A DNA stretch of 64,000 nucleotides from positions 62,001-126,000 of the forward strand of contig CANLAE010000007.1 in the NCBI GenBank assembly GCA_947488765.1. The letters are read 5' to 3'. Each line of letters begins with the position of its first letter. Position 1 is the stretch's first letter. Shown here piece after piece: positions 19,574-28,300 of the stretch. A program made the position numbers and the translations under genes. The stretch comes from Chitinophagaceae bacterium (GTDB taxonomy: Bacteria > Bacteroidota > Bacteroidia > Chitinophagales > Chitinophagaceae). The notes under the pieces are model-generated. The model had not been told where the DNA came from, did not search any database, and was given only the letters and a program-made list of their open reading frames with translations.

Positions 19574-20308
19574 TTAGTTTCTTCCACCTCTTCCTGAAGA
19601 AGAACTTGTTCCGGTACTTTTAAAGCCACCACTATTACCTCCGCTTGTACTGCTTGCAGGAGTAGTACTTTCGTTTGTTCTTACAGGTCTTTCCCAAGTG
19701 GTTCCGGAATTGCCATTGTTATTAGAAGAAGTCACTTTTCTCGACAAGTTACTTGAATTATTATTCGTTGTAGCCGATGAGTTGTTTGTTTTGGGGTTGT
19801 AATAAGAATTTGAATTGCTATAATTTTTATTTCTATAAGCTGTGATATTACTAGTGCTTAATGTTCCTTTATAAATTACCGGATTTGTATAATTAATCAC
19901 ATAAAATCCATTGTTCCTGTTTTGCCAACCATTGCCCCAGAAATTGAAAATGTAACCCCAGTAAAAATTATTGTTGCAATTACATTTATTAAAATTGGAA
20001 GTATAGCTATTCCAACCGTAATTTGTTTTTGTGTTGTAACAATTGGTGTATATAAATCTTGTGTCGTACCAATAACTGAAATCATCAATGCTGCTCCAAC
20101 GCTGGCGATTTCTAACTGCCATACGTAAGTAATTATCATCGGGATTATAATATTCAGAAGGTTCGGATGAATTTGCAATTCTTTGTTTTGCAACACCAGT
20201 GGCAGGTGAAAAATAAACATCGTCGGGTGTTTGACCTGTTTGATAAACTGTTGAACAAGATGTAAGTAATAAAAAACTGCACCAACTAATTAAAAAAATT
20301 TTTTTCAT
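19574..20308 (-). CDS. Asn/Ser-rich lipoprotein of unknown function
   Basis: A 244-residue predicted lipoprotein with the lipobox LLTSC at about residues 14-18. After an N-terminal segment with regular composition (TPDDVYFSPATGVAKQ, YLRMAVRNRQRWSSIDDFSYW) the chain becomes rich in Asn, Tyr and Trp (NNFYWGYIFNFWGNGW) and then low-complexity Asn/Ser/Gly/Thr, ending SSSSGRGGRN. I do not recognise a catalytic domain. Similar Asn/Tyr-rich exported proteins occur in many Bacteroidota. Its position upstream of the FadL-like barrel gene suggests an envelope role. Low complexity makes homology searches unreliable here. Confidence 0.7.
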   Translation of the reverse strand: MKKIFLISWCSFLLLTSCSTVYQTGQTPDDVYFSPATGVAKQRIANSSEPSEYYNPDDNYLRMAVRNRQRWSSIDDFSYWYDTRFIYTNCYNTKTNYGWNSYTSNFNKCNCNNNFYWGYIFNFWGNGWQNRNNGFYVINYTNPVIYKGTLSTSNITAYRNKNYSNSNSYYNPKTNNSSATTNNNSSNLSRKVTSSNNNGNSGTTWERPVRTNESTTPASSTSGGNSGGFKSTGTSSSSGRGGRN

Positions 20309-20343
20309 AAAAACAGTTTTAGTAATAACAATGTGAAGTTAAT

Positions 20344-20464
20344 TACATTTGCTAGCAAAGAGGAGGTGAAATGTTAAACTAAAATATTTTAACATTTTTG
20401 TTACTCAAAGTTTTTTATTGCTTGACTGAAATACAAAGATTAAAAAATACTAACGGAAATTTAT
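20344..20464 (+). promoter_or_regulatory. Structured proS leader with SD-like sequence, mini-ORF and hairpin
   Basis: A perfect -7 box TACATTTG (20344-20351) would start transcription near 20358. The transcript would open with GAGGAGGTGAA (20360-20370), an unusually strong match to the anti-Shine-Dalgarno sequence, directly before ATG TTA AAC TAA (20371-20382, peptide MLN). That mini-ORF overlaps the left arm of a 10-bp hairpin (AAATGTTAAA 20369-20378 / TTTAACATTT 20388-20397) followed by a short T-rich tract. proS starts at 20465. The layout resembles an attenuator or translational switch but this is inference. Confidence 0.5.
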
Positions 20465-21943
20465 ATGAGCAAAGAAATTACAAGTAGGGAACAGGATTAC
20501 AGTCAATGGTACAACGACCTAGTATTAAAAGGCGGTTTAGCCGATTATAGTGCTGTTAGAGGTTGTATGGTAATTAAGCCTTATGGTTATGCCTTATGGG
20601 AAAACATGCGTGATGTATTGGATAAAATGTTTAAAGACACAGGTCACGTAAATGCTTATTTCCCATTGTTTGTTCCGAAAAGTTTATTTGAAGCTGAAGA
20701 AAAAAATGCAGAAGGTTTTGCAAAAGAATGTGCTATTGTAACACATTATCGTTTGAAAAATGATCCGGATAAACCGGGTAAATTGATGGTAGATCCGGAA
20801 GCAAAATTGGAAGAAGAATTAATTGTTCGACCTACAAGTGAAGCAATTATTTGGAATACTTACAAAGGTTGGATTCAATCATACAGAGATTTGCCATTAC
20901 TAATTAATCAATGGGCAAATGTGGTTCGCTGGGAAATGCGTACACGTTTGTTTTTGCGAACTGCAGAGTTTTTATGGCAAGAAGGGCACACTGCTCATGC
21001 AACAAAAGAAGAAGCAATTATTGAAACAGAAAAGATGTTGCATGTGTATGCAGACTTTGCAGAAAACTGGATGGCATTGCCTGTTATCAAAGGGGTAAAA
21101 ACAGCAAACGAACGTTTTGCAGGTGCAGAAGATACGTATTGCATTGAAGCGCTGATGCAGGATGGAAAAGCATTACAAGCCGGTACTTCACATTTCTTAG
21201 GACAAAATTTTGCGAAAGCATTTGATGTAAAATTTAGTGATAAAACCAATCAACTTGATTATGTTTGGGCAACAAGTTGGGGTGTTAGTACCAGATTAAT
21301 TGGAGGTTTGGTTATGGCTCACAGCGATGATCAAGGGTTAATTTTACCACCAAAAATTGCACCTACCCAAGTAGTGATTGTACCAATTTATAAAGGTGAT
21401 GCAGAAAAAGAAAACATTGATGCAGTTGTTAACACATTAACTGCAGAATTGAAAAGTTTGGGCATTCGTGTAAAGTATGATGATGGCGAAAATCAACGTC
21501 CGGGTTGGAAGTTTGCAGAATATGAAATGAAAGGTGTTCCAGTGCGTATTGCAGTTGGTACAAGGGATTTGGCCAATCAGGTTGTTGAAGTGGCAAGAAG
21601 AGACACCAAAGAAAAATCAACGATAAGTTTAGATGGTATATCAAATTACATCAACAACTTGTTGACTGAAATTCAACAAAATATGTTTAACAAAGCGAAA
21701 GATTATCGTGATAAACATATTACCAAGGCAAATACTTGGGATGAATTCATGGATATATTAGACAATAAAACAGGGTTTGTTAGTGCACATTGGGATGGTA
21801 CTTCTGAAACGGAAGATGCAATTAAAGAAAAAGCAAAAGCAACCATTCGTTGTATTCCTTTGAATAATGAACAGGAAGCCGGTACATGCATTTTCTCCGG
21901 AAAACCAAGCTCACAAAGGGTTTTATTTGCAAGGGCTTATTAG
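20465..21943 (+). CDS. proS: Prolyl-tRNA synthetase (short, ProS type 3)
   Basis: Charges tRNA-Pro with proline. At 492 residues it is the short form lacking the YbaK-like editing insertion, as is usual in Bacteroidota. Class II motifs are visible: motif 2 in [20 protein letters not shown], the [13 protein letters not shown] segment, and motif 3 in [20 protein letters not shown]. The anticodon-binding domain follows from about residue 305 ([13 protein letters not shown]) and the C-terminal zinc-type domain ends [19 protein letters not shown] at 20465 is preceded by the structured leader described separately and the gene ends just before an intrinsic terminator, so it appears to be a single-gene unit. 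Confidence 0.96.
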   Translation: MSKEITSREQDYSQWYNDLVLKGGLADYSAVRGCMVIKPYGYALWENMRDVLDKMFKDTGHVNAYFPLFVPKSLFEAEEKNAEGFAKECAIVTHYRLKNDPDKPGKLMVDPEAKLEEELIVRPTSEAIIWNTYKGWIQSYRDLPLLINQWANVVRWEMRTRLFLRTAEFLWQEGHTAHATKEEAIIETEKMLHVYADFAENWMALPVIKGVKTANERFAGAEDTYCIEALMQDGKALQAGTSHFLGQNFAKAFDVKFSDKTNQLDYVWATSWGVSTRLIGGLVMAHSDDQGLILPPKIAPTQVVIVPIYKGDAEKENIDAVVNTLTAELKSLGIRVKYDDGENQRPGWKFAEYEMKGVPVRIAVGTRDLANQVVEVARRDTKEKSTISLDGISNYINNLLTEIQQNMFNKAKDYRDKHITKANTWDEFMDILDNKTGFVSAHWDGTSETEDAIKEKAKATIRCIPLNNEQEAGTCIFSGKPSSQRVLFARAY

Positions 21944-21975
21944 AATTAATAATTAGTAATTGAAAAGTTCAATGG

Positions 21976-22004
21976 CAGGACTACAAGTATCAACTTTAGT
22001 CCTG
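21976..22004 (+). terminator. Intrinsic terminator downstream of proS
   Basis: Stem CAGGACTA (21976-21983) / TAGTCCTG (21997-22004), 8 bp with a 13-base loop, followed by TTTTTGTTA on the plus strand. It lies 33 bases after the proS stop. Confidence 0.8.
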
Positions 22005-22119
22005 TTTTTGTTACAACTCCTCCACAAACCATTACACAAGCCTTCAGCAGGGTTTTCATTTCAATCAGGTGTAAATAAATCTTTCTAATTTCTAAAGTAA
22101 TAAAAGCAGCAATAATATT

Positions 22120-22959
22120 TTATGCTTGATAGGCTTTGAAAAGCTGCACACATTCTACAGCTTCTTTTACATCATGCACCCGTAAAATATTTGCACCATT
22201 CATCAGTCCAATTGTATGTAATACAGTAGTTCCATTTAGTGCTTCTTCTGTAGTAATACCTAAAGTTTTATAGATTGTAGATTTTCTTGAAACACCTATC
22301 AATATTGGCTTTTGTAATATTTTAAAAACACTCAATTCTCGTAATAATTGAAAATTATGCGCAATTGTTTTGCCAAAACCAAAACCAATATCAATGATCA
22401 TATCTTGAATACCTGCTTGGCTACAAGTATTCGTTCGTTCAATAAAATAATCTAAAACTTCTTTCGTAACATTTTCATATAGCGGGTTTTGTTGCATGTT
22501 TTGTGGGGTACCTTTCATGTGCATACAGATATAAGGAACGTTGAATTGAGCAACTGTTGAAATCATGCCTACATCCATCAACCCACCACTTACGTCATTA
22601 ACAATTGATGCACCGGCTTGAATGGCTTCTGCTGCAACTGTTGCATTAAATGTATCTATCGAAATAATACAATCAGGGAATCGTTTTTTGACAGCTTCAA
22701 TACTTGGAATTACACGTTGTAATTCTTCTACAGTATCAATTTTAAGGCTATTGGGTTTTGTGCTTTGTCCGCCAATATCAATAATTGCAGCCCCTTGCTG
22801 CAACATCTTTTCAGCCTGCATTAAACTTGCTTCAACCGTATTTTTTCTGCTGTCGGCATAAAAAGAATCGGGTGTTGTATTGATAATTCCCATTACAATT
22901 GGATGATTGATGGTAATGAGTTTCCCGTTGCAGTTGAGTGTGAATATGGAAGTTTGCAT
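22120..22959 (-). CDS. folP: Dihydropteroate synthase
   Basis: Condenses p-aminobenzoate with 6-hydroxymethyl-7,8-dihydropterin pyrophosphate in folate synthesis. The 279-residue TIM barrel shows all family blocks: MGIINTTPDSFYADSRK near residue 23, IDIGGQSTKPNS, SIVNDVSGG, the MHMKGTPQNMQQNP loop, DIGFGFGKT and the C-terminal RVHDVKEAVE with the phosphate-binding Arg. It is convergent with proS and divergent from the DUF1599 gene. The 236-base gap upstream contains one copy of the dispersed GC-rich motif, which is oriented toward the DUF1599 gene rather than toward folP. Confidence 0.96.
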   Translation of the reverse strand: MQTSIFTLNCNGKLITINHPIVMGIINTTPDSFYADSRKNTVEASLMQAEKMLQQGAAIIDIGGQSTKPNSLKIDTVEELQRVIPSIEAVKKRFPDCIISIDTFNATVAAEAIQAGASIVNDVSGGLMDVGMISTVAQFNVPYICMHMKGTPQNMQQNPLYENVTKEVLDYFIERTNTCSQAGIQDMIIDIGFGFGKTIAHNFQLLRELSVFKILQKPILIGVSRKSTIYKTLGITTEEALNGTTVLHTIGLMNGANILRVHDVKEAVECVQLFKAYQA

Positions 22960-23134
22960 AATTATTTTGTCTGATTAAAAATACCGTTTCAACATGATTT
23001 GCTGCTATTTTTTTTTAACATTAACGATGATAATAAAATTGTATCTATTTTAGGGAATTAAAATTGCTTTTTTATGCTTCATATTATATCTTGCAGAAAC
23101 TAAATTATATAGTTCATCAAGGTAATAAATGTTG

Positions 23135-23172
23135 AAGTGTGCGACGCAACAGGTGTTGAATTATGTACTTTT
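23135..23172 (+). repeat. Dispersed motif copy 1 (upstream of the DUF1599 gene)
   Basis: AAGTGTGCGACGCAAC (23135-23150) continues with AGGTGTTGAATTATG and ends in TACTTTTG (23165-23172), a perfect -7 promoter box 23 bases before the DUF1599 start. The core and nine flanking bases are shared exactly with the copy before rnhA (25 identical bases including TGA... at the left edge). The same 16-base core occurs before the carboxylase gene at 41.3 kb. It contains the odd palindrome TGCG-A-CGCA and is much more GC-rich than its surroundings. Confidence 0.8.
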
Positions 23173-23195
23173 GACCGCCTCATAAAAATAAAAAA

Positions 23196-23726
23196 ATGAC
23201 AACAACTAATACTGAATACGACGAAGTAATTAAACAATGTAAAGATATTTTTATTAAAAAAACAAAGGATTACGGCACTGCCTGGCGAGTATTGCGCATG
23301 ATAAGTGTAGTAGATCAGATTTTTATTAAAGCCATACGTATTCGCACTATTCAGGAGAAAAAAACACAATTGGTAGGTGATGATATATCGAGTGAATTTA
23401 AAGGCATAATTAACTATGCAATTATTGGAATGATACAATTACAAATTGGTGATGCTAGGGTAGATGAACTTTCTGTAGATGAGGTTAATACATGGTACGA
23501 TAAATATGTGGCTTTTGCAAAAGAGACTATGGAGAATAAAAATCATGATTATGGTGAAGCTTGGCGAGATATGAGTCAGGAAAGTTTTGCTGATTTAATA
23601 ATAATGAAGCTGCAACGCATCAAGCAAATTCTGGCTAATGATGGCAAAACAATCATGAGTGAAGGCATCGATGCTAATTATGTAGATATTTTAAATTACA
23701 GTGTGTTTGCATTGATTTTGATGTAA
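23196..23726 (+). CDS. DUF1599 domain protein
   Basis: A 176-residue cytosolic helical protein of the DUF1599 family, found almost only in Bacteroidota. It consists of two internally similar halves: TKDYGTAWRVLRMISVVDQIF with IKAIRIRTIQ, and NHDYGEAWRDMSQESFADLI with IMKLQRIKQIL. Each half carries a D-Y-G-x-A-W-R motif and a charged helix, a layout reminiscent of all-alpha NTP pyrophosphohydrolase-like folds; that comparison is my inference, not an established function. A BT_3928-family membrane protein gene follows 78 bases downstream on the same strand, a neighbourhood repeatedly seen in the phylum. A dispersed GC-rich motif and a -7 box lie just upstream. Confidence 0.88.
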   Translation: MTTTNTEYDEVIKQCKDIFIKKTKDYGTAWRVLRMISVVDQIFIKAIRIRTIQEKKTQLVGDDISSEFKGIINYAIIGMIQLQIGDARVDELSVDEVNTWYDKYVAFAKETMENKNHDYGEAWRDMSQESFADLIIMKLQRIKQILANDGKTIMSEGIDANYVDILNYSVFALILM

Positions 23727-23804
23727 CAGGGTGTTTGGTTTTGGAGAGTTTTAAATTTTAAAGTGGTTAATGGATTGTTTGAATGTTCTTTTAATTTTTG
23801 AAGT

Positions 23805-24911
23805 ATGAAAAAGTGGCTAATCGCTATTCGTTGGTTTGTTGGATTGTTGTTTATTTTTTCAGGATTAATCAAAGCCAATGATCCGTTGGGTTTGAGCTAT
23901 AAGATGCAGGAATTTTTTGAAGCTTGGCATTTGAATGGGTTTCATAATTATACTTTATTTGCTTCTATTGGCATGAATATTTTAGAAGTGGTTGCCGGAG
24001 TATCTGTAATTGTTGGCTGGCAAATGAAACGCTTCAGTTTGTTGCTATTATCATTAATTGTTTTCTTTACTTTTCTTACCGGCTATGTTTTATTCTCCGG
24101 TAAAATCCATGCCTGTGGCTGTTTTGGTGATTGTTTGCCATTGACCCCAATTCAAACATTTGTGAAAGATTTGACGCTTCTTTTTCTAATATTATTACTA
24201 GTATTTAAATCTGCCGATGTTAACAGTTATTTCAAATCTTCTGTATCAGTTTTTATCATTTCATTTGCTTTATTGGGTACACTTGGAATTCAATTATATG
24301 TGCAAAATCATTTGCCTATTTTAGATTGTTTGCCTTATGCAAAAGGAAAAAATATTTTAGAGGGGATGCAATTGCCTCCTAATGCAGTTTCAGATAGTTT
24401 TGCTATTACATTTAAATACAAAAAGAATGGTCAACAAATTGAGTTTGATCAGAATAATTTTCCTGCTGATTTTGATAGCACTTATGAATATGTAAACAGA
24501 TACGATAAATTGGTAAGGAAGGGTACAAGCTTACCAAAAATTGTTGATTTTTCTTTAACTACATTATCCGGTATTGATACTACAAAATCAATCTTAGATA
24601 GATCTGATTATTATTTACTTCTTTTTGTAAAAGACTTTACAGCTGTAAATGAATGGAAAACTGCCTCTTTTGGCAGATTAATTGATGTTTTGAGAACAAA
24701 AAACATTTCATATTTTGTTGTTACAGCAGATGTATTAGGAGCACAAAACTATTTTTTAGATAATCGTATTTTAAAATGTGATGCAACTGTAATTAAAACT
24801 GCTGCAAGAGTAAATCCTACTTATTTTTTAATGAAAGGACCGGTAGTTATAGAAAAATTGAGTAATTCAGAAACGGGTAATATGTTAACTGTTTTATCGA
24901 AGATTAAATAA
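23805..24911 (+). CDS. BT_3928 family DoxX-like membrane protein
   Basis: A 368-residue inner-membrane protein. The first 150 residues form four helices of the DoxX/MauE type (LIAIRWFVGLLFIFSGLIKANDPLG) with the cysteine cluster ACGCFGDCLPL between helices three and four, followed by another helix near residue 150. The remaining 200 residues are predicted to be outside the membrane and include a thioredoxin-fold-like segment (YYLLLFVKDFTAVNEWKTASFGRL) without a CxxC pair. The cysteine cluster and MauE-like helices suggest disulfide or quinone chemistry, but no reaction is established. It follows the DUF1599 gene, its common neighbour, and converges with the DUF721 gene. Confidence 0.85.
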   Translation: MKKWLIAIRWFVGLLFIFSGLIKANDPLGLSYKMQEFFEAWHLNGFHNYTLFASIGMNILEVVAGVSVIVGWQMKRFSLLLLSLIVFFTFLTGYVLFSGKIHACGCFGDCLPLTPIQTFVKDLTLLFLILLLVFKSADVNSYFKSSVSVFIISFALLGTLGIQLYVQNHLPILDCLPYAKGKNILEGMQLPPNAVSDSFAITFKYKKNGQQIEFDQNNFPADFDSTYEYVNRYDKLVRKGTSLPKIVDFSLTTLSGIDTTKSILDRSDYYLLLFVKDFTAVNEWKTASFGRLIDVLRTKNISYFVVTADVLGAQNYFLDNRILKCDATVIKTAARVNPTYFLMKGPVVIEKLSNSETGNMLTVLSKIK

Positions 24912-24952
24912 TTGGTACAAAAAGAAGTTTTAGATAAAAAAAATTTTATAAA

Positions 24953-25234
24953 CTATTGTATCACTACCTGAGTTATTACGCTTTCTCCAAATGCATCATT
25001 TACCCTTTCAATGATTTGTTTTTTTTGAAACATTAATTCATTTTTAAGTGGACCAACATTTGTGTGAATGAACAATGTTTGATTGATGATTTCAATTTTA
25101 TTGGTGTATTTGGAAATAGTTACTCCCATTAAGTTTTCCCACACCTCTTCAATTTGTAATGCCCTGATGCCATTACGTAATTTACTAGTTTTAATGAATC
25201 CTTTCAGTGCATCGCTGAGTGAATATTCTCCCAT
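24953..25234 (-). CDS. DUF721 (DciA-like) protein
   Basis: A 93-residue protein with the DUF721 pattern: SLSDALKGFIKTSKLRNGIR, then IQEVWENLMGVTISKYTNKI in the form LQIEEVWENLMG, and LFIHTNVGPLKNELMFQKKQIIERVN. DUF721 overlaps the DciA family, whose members load the replicative helicase in bacteria lacking DnaC-type loaders. The Bacteroidota versions consist of only the KH-like core seen here, so the DciA role is plausible but not shown. It starts 53 bases beyond a terminator that ends the metalloprotease transcript and probably has its own promoter. Confidence 0.8.
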   Translation of the reverse strand: MGEYSLSDALKGFIKTSKLRNGIRALQIEEVWENLMGVTISKYTNKIEIINQTLFIHTNVGPLKNELMFQKKQIIERVNDAFGESVITQVVIQ

Positions 25235-25287
25235 ATCTCAAAAGTACATATAATGTTGTTATAGTTGTATATAGGTAGATAACATAT

Positions 25288-25321
25288 AAAAAAGGTCTCA
25301 CAAATAAGTGAGACCTTTTTT
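25288..25321 (-). terminator. Intrinsic terminator of the metalloprotease gene
   Basis: Perfect 14-bp inverted repeat AAAAAAGGTCTCAC (25288-25301) / GTGAGACCTTTTTT (25308-25321) with a 6-base loop and A/T tracts on both sides. It lies 20 bases after the end of the minus-strand metalloprotease gene; symmetry means it could also stop readthrough from the plus strand. Confidence 0.88.
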
Positions 25322-25340
25322 ATTAAGATTATTGAAATAG

Positions 25341-28300
25341 TTACAATTTGATTACTCTGTCTGTAACTGTTTTATTGGTGTATTCCATTTTAATAGCATA
25401 AACACCAGCAGGGAATCTTGTTAAATCTATGCTGATATAAGAGTCAGCATTTCCATTAAAAGATTGATAAATAATACGTTGACCAGCAGCATTATATACA
25501 CCTAATCCTCTTAAAGATTTAGGAGCTAAGTAATGTTGTACAGTGAACGTACTAGTTACTGGGTTTGGTGCAATCATGTAACCATTCGTTTTCAATTTAG
25601 CTGCTAATGTTTTGGTTGTTACATTGATATTATCTATGTAAGTATTATTACCTGCATTAGTTATATTTCTAAATCTGAAACGAACTAAATCACCAGAGGT
25701 AACAAAAGCTTTTAAATTCAATAACTCAGTTCTCCATTGTGAATTTGATGTAACAAAGAATGAATCTACATAGGTAGCATTTGGATTACCGGTTGTTTGT
25801 AAATCTGTACCAAATTTTTCATAAATTCTAGTCCATGTTTTACCACAATCCTTAGTCATATCAACTGCCAATGTATCTAAACCTAATGTTGTACTACCAG
25901 GATATAATCTTGTTGCATTAGCAACATCAAATTTCAACATGGCGGTATCAAAACCTGCAGGCATTAATAATACAGGGGTAATTAAATTGTCTGTATTGCC
26001 TCTTGATAATGCAGGTGTTTTAATATTATTTAGCCAAAGTGAATTATTTCCACCACTAGGTAAACTTTTTGCTCTATTTATTACAGACCATTTGATAATA
26101 TCTAATGGGCTAGGAGTTTGTAAAGTATCCCAACCTGTTGATGGGTAACTTCCTTCAAATCCTTCTGTTAATGGCAAACCTTGACTACCTACTAATTTGA
26201 ATGTATTTGCAACAGTGGTATCATTGGTAATATTCTGATCTGTTAAACTATTAGGATCAGAAGTAAATACTCTGAAAGTATTATTGCCAAAAGGAACTGA
26301 TGTGATATTAGGTAATGATACAATAGCTTCTGCATCAGTTGGTAAGCTTAATCCAGTAACTGTTGTAGATACAGTTGCTCCACCATTTACTTGATAACCA
26401 ACTTTCATTGATGTGATTGTAGCAATACCAATATTTTTAACCCTTACCTTAGGAGTAATTGGTAATGAACATTCATCAAATGCCGGGTTAATTACTTGTA
26501 TTGGAGCAACATCATATAATGGTAAACCAGTAATATTTACATCATCTATATATATGTTTTGTCCGTATCTGTTTTTCGTTCTGAAGGCTACTAAAATATT
26601 GCCACTTGCTACATATGCATCTAAAGATACTTTAATTGGAGTTGAAGTCCATTGAGCAGCAGTTGGAGCCCAATTATTGGTTGCATTACCTGCTTCTGTT
26701 GCTAATTGTGTACCACCTCTTTTCCATAGGGAAGTCCAGTTTGTACCACAATCAGTTGAAACAACAACTTCCAATGAATCATGGTCAGCTGCAGTTCCAC
26801 TATATGTTTTGTAGGCATATTGGAAAGATACAGCTCCACCGCCCCAACCAGTAAGGTTGAATAAAGGTGCAACCAAGTAATCTAATTGATTTGCAGCTGG
26901 GGTATAATTCCAGATATTTACTCTAGCTGAAGCTGTTCCTGTTTTAGCAGCTAATGTAGTTCTTGCCCAAGTAACAAGACCATCAGGATTTATTATTCTC
27001 CAACCATTAGGAGGGAAAGTTGCACCCTCAAATCCTTCAGATATAGGAAGAGCTGTTGATGCACCTGCTGTAAATGATACTTGAGATACATTATCTGCTG
27101 AATTAGGGTCAGTTAAATTATTAACACTAGAAATAGTTACCTTAAATGTATTTGCACCAGGTGTAACTGTTGCAACAGGAGATAATGTAACGTTTGTACT
27201 TGCACCCGCTGCAAGTGTTACAGGATATACTACAGGGGTTGTAGGTGCACTTGCATTAATTTGGTAGTTTATTGTTAAGCTTGTTATTGCATTTGTACCA
27301 TTGTTCTTTACTGTAATTACCGGAGTAAATGTAGTAGAGCATAGGTTTAATGGTGGGTTAACAATTGCAGTAACAGCGGCGTCATTTGCAACTGCAGCAA
27401 AACGGAACACGTTAATGTTATCTAAGAAGATATTATTACCATATAAGTTTTTATTACGGAATACAACTATGATTGGGCCACTTGTAATTAAAGAACCACC
27501 AATAGCAATTCTTTGAGCTTTCCAATCGGCTGCAGCTGGTGTGGTATAGCCAGCGGTAGATGCACCTGCAGTAGCTAAGCCTGCACCACCTCTTTTCCAT
27601 ATTTCAGTGAAAGTAACCCCACAATTGTTAGATACTAAAATAGAAAGTGTATCGTTGTAAGTAGTTCCATAGTTTTTATGTGCCAAATCCCAAGTGATTA
27701 CCATTGAATCAAGTGGCAATGAACCCGGATTAATAGGCAATGATCTTAAATCACTTAATTCCCCAACGCTTGCATTGTTAAAATTATCTATAAAAGCAGA
27801 ACCTGCATTGCCATTTCCAGCAGCATTTCTTACCCATTTTGCCCCAAGGTTATTGGTCATATTTGCAGGAGGGAAAGCGGTACCGGTAAAGTCTTGTACA
27901 AAAGGTGCAGCTGTTGAAGTTGAGATGTTTAGAGTTGTTGTAGCAGTATTATTAGTACCCACAGCATCTGTTCCTCCGTTAGGAGCTGATAATGTATATA
28001 AAATAACATTTGCACCAGCAACTAAATTTTGTGCTGCTGTGAATGTTACTACTGCATTTTTATATGTAGGAATATTTAATCCGGTAAATGTTTGTGTAGC
28101 AACAACACTTGCATTAACAGATAATGCAACAGTAATTGAAGTAATTGTAGAACTTCCTCTGTTTTCAATTCTAATTTTTGGTTGGAATGAACCAGGGCAA
28201 ACTGGCGCAGGGTAAGAAACTGCAGTACAACCAACTAATTCACTTCCACCAGGGCTTACAATTGCCATTGCAGCTGCATCTAATGCAGGCATGCCAACAG

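Noticed and set aside
23100-23438. Minus-strand open frame of 112 codons overlapping the DUF1599 gene start
   Set aside because: It covers the promoter and N-terminal coding part of a clear family member on the other strand.
27694-28215. Open frame of 173 codons on the plus strand opposite the metalloprotease gene
   Set aside because: It is antisense to a repeat-rich, well-supported coding region, has no recognisable protein features and arises from codon bias in the Thr/Ala/Val-rich repeats.
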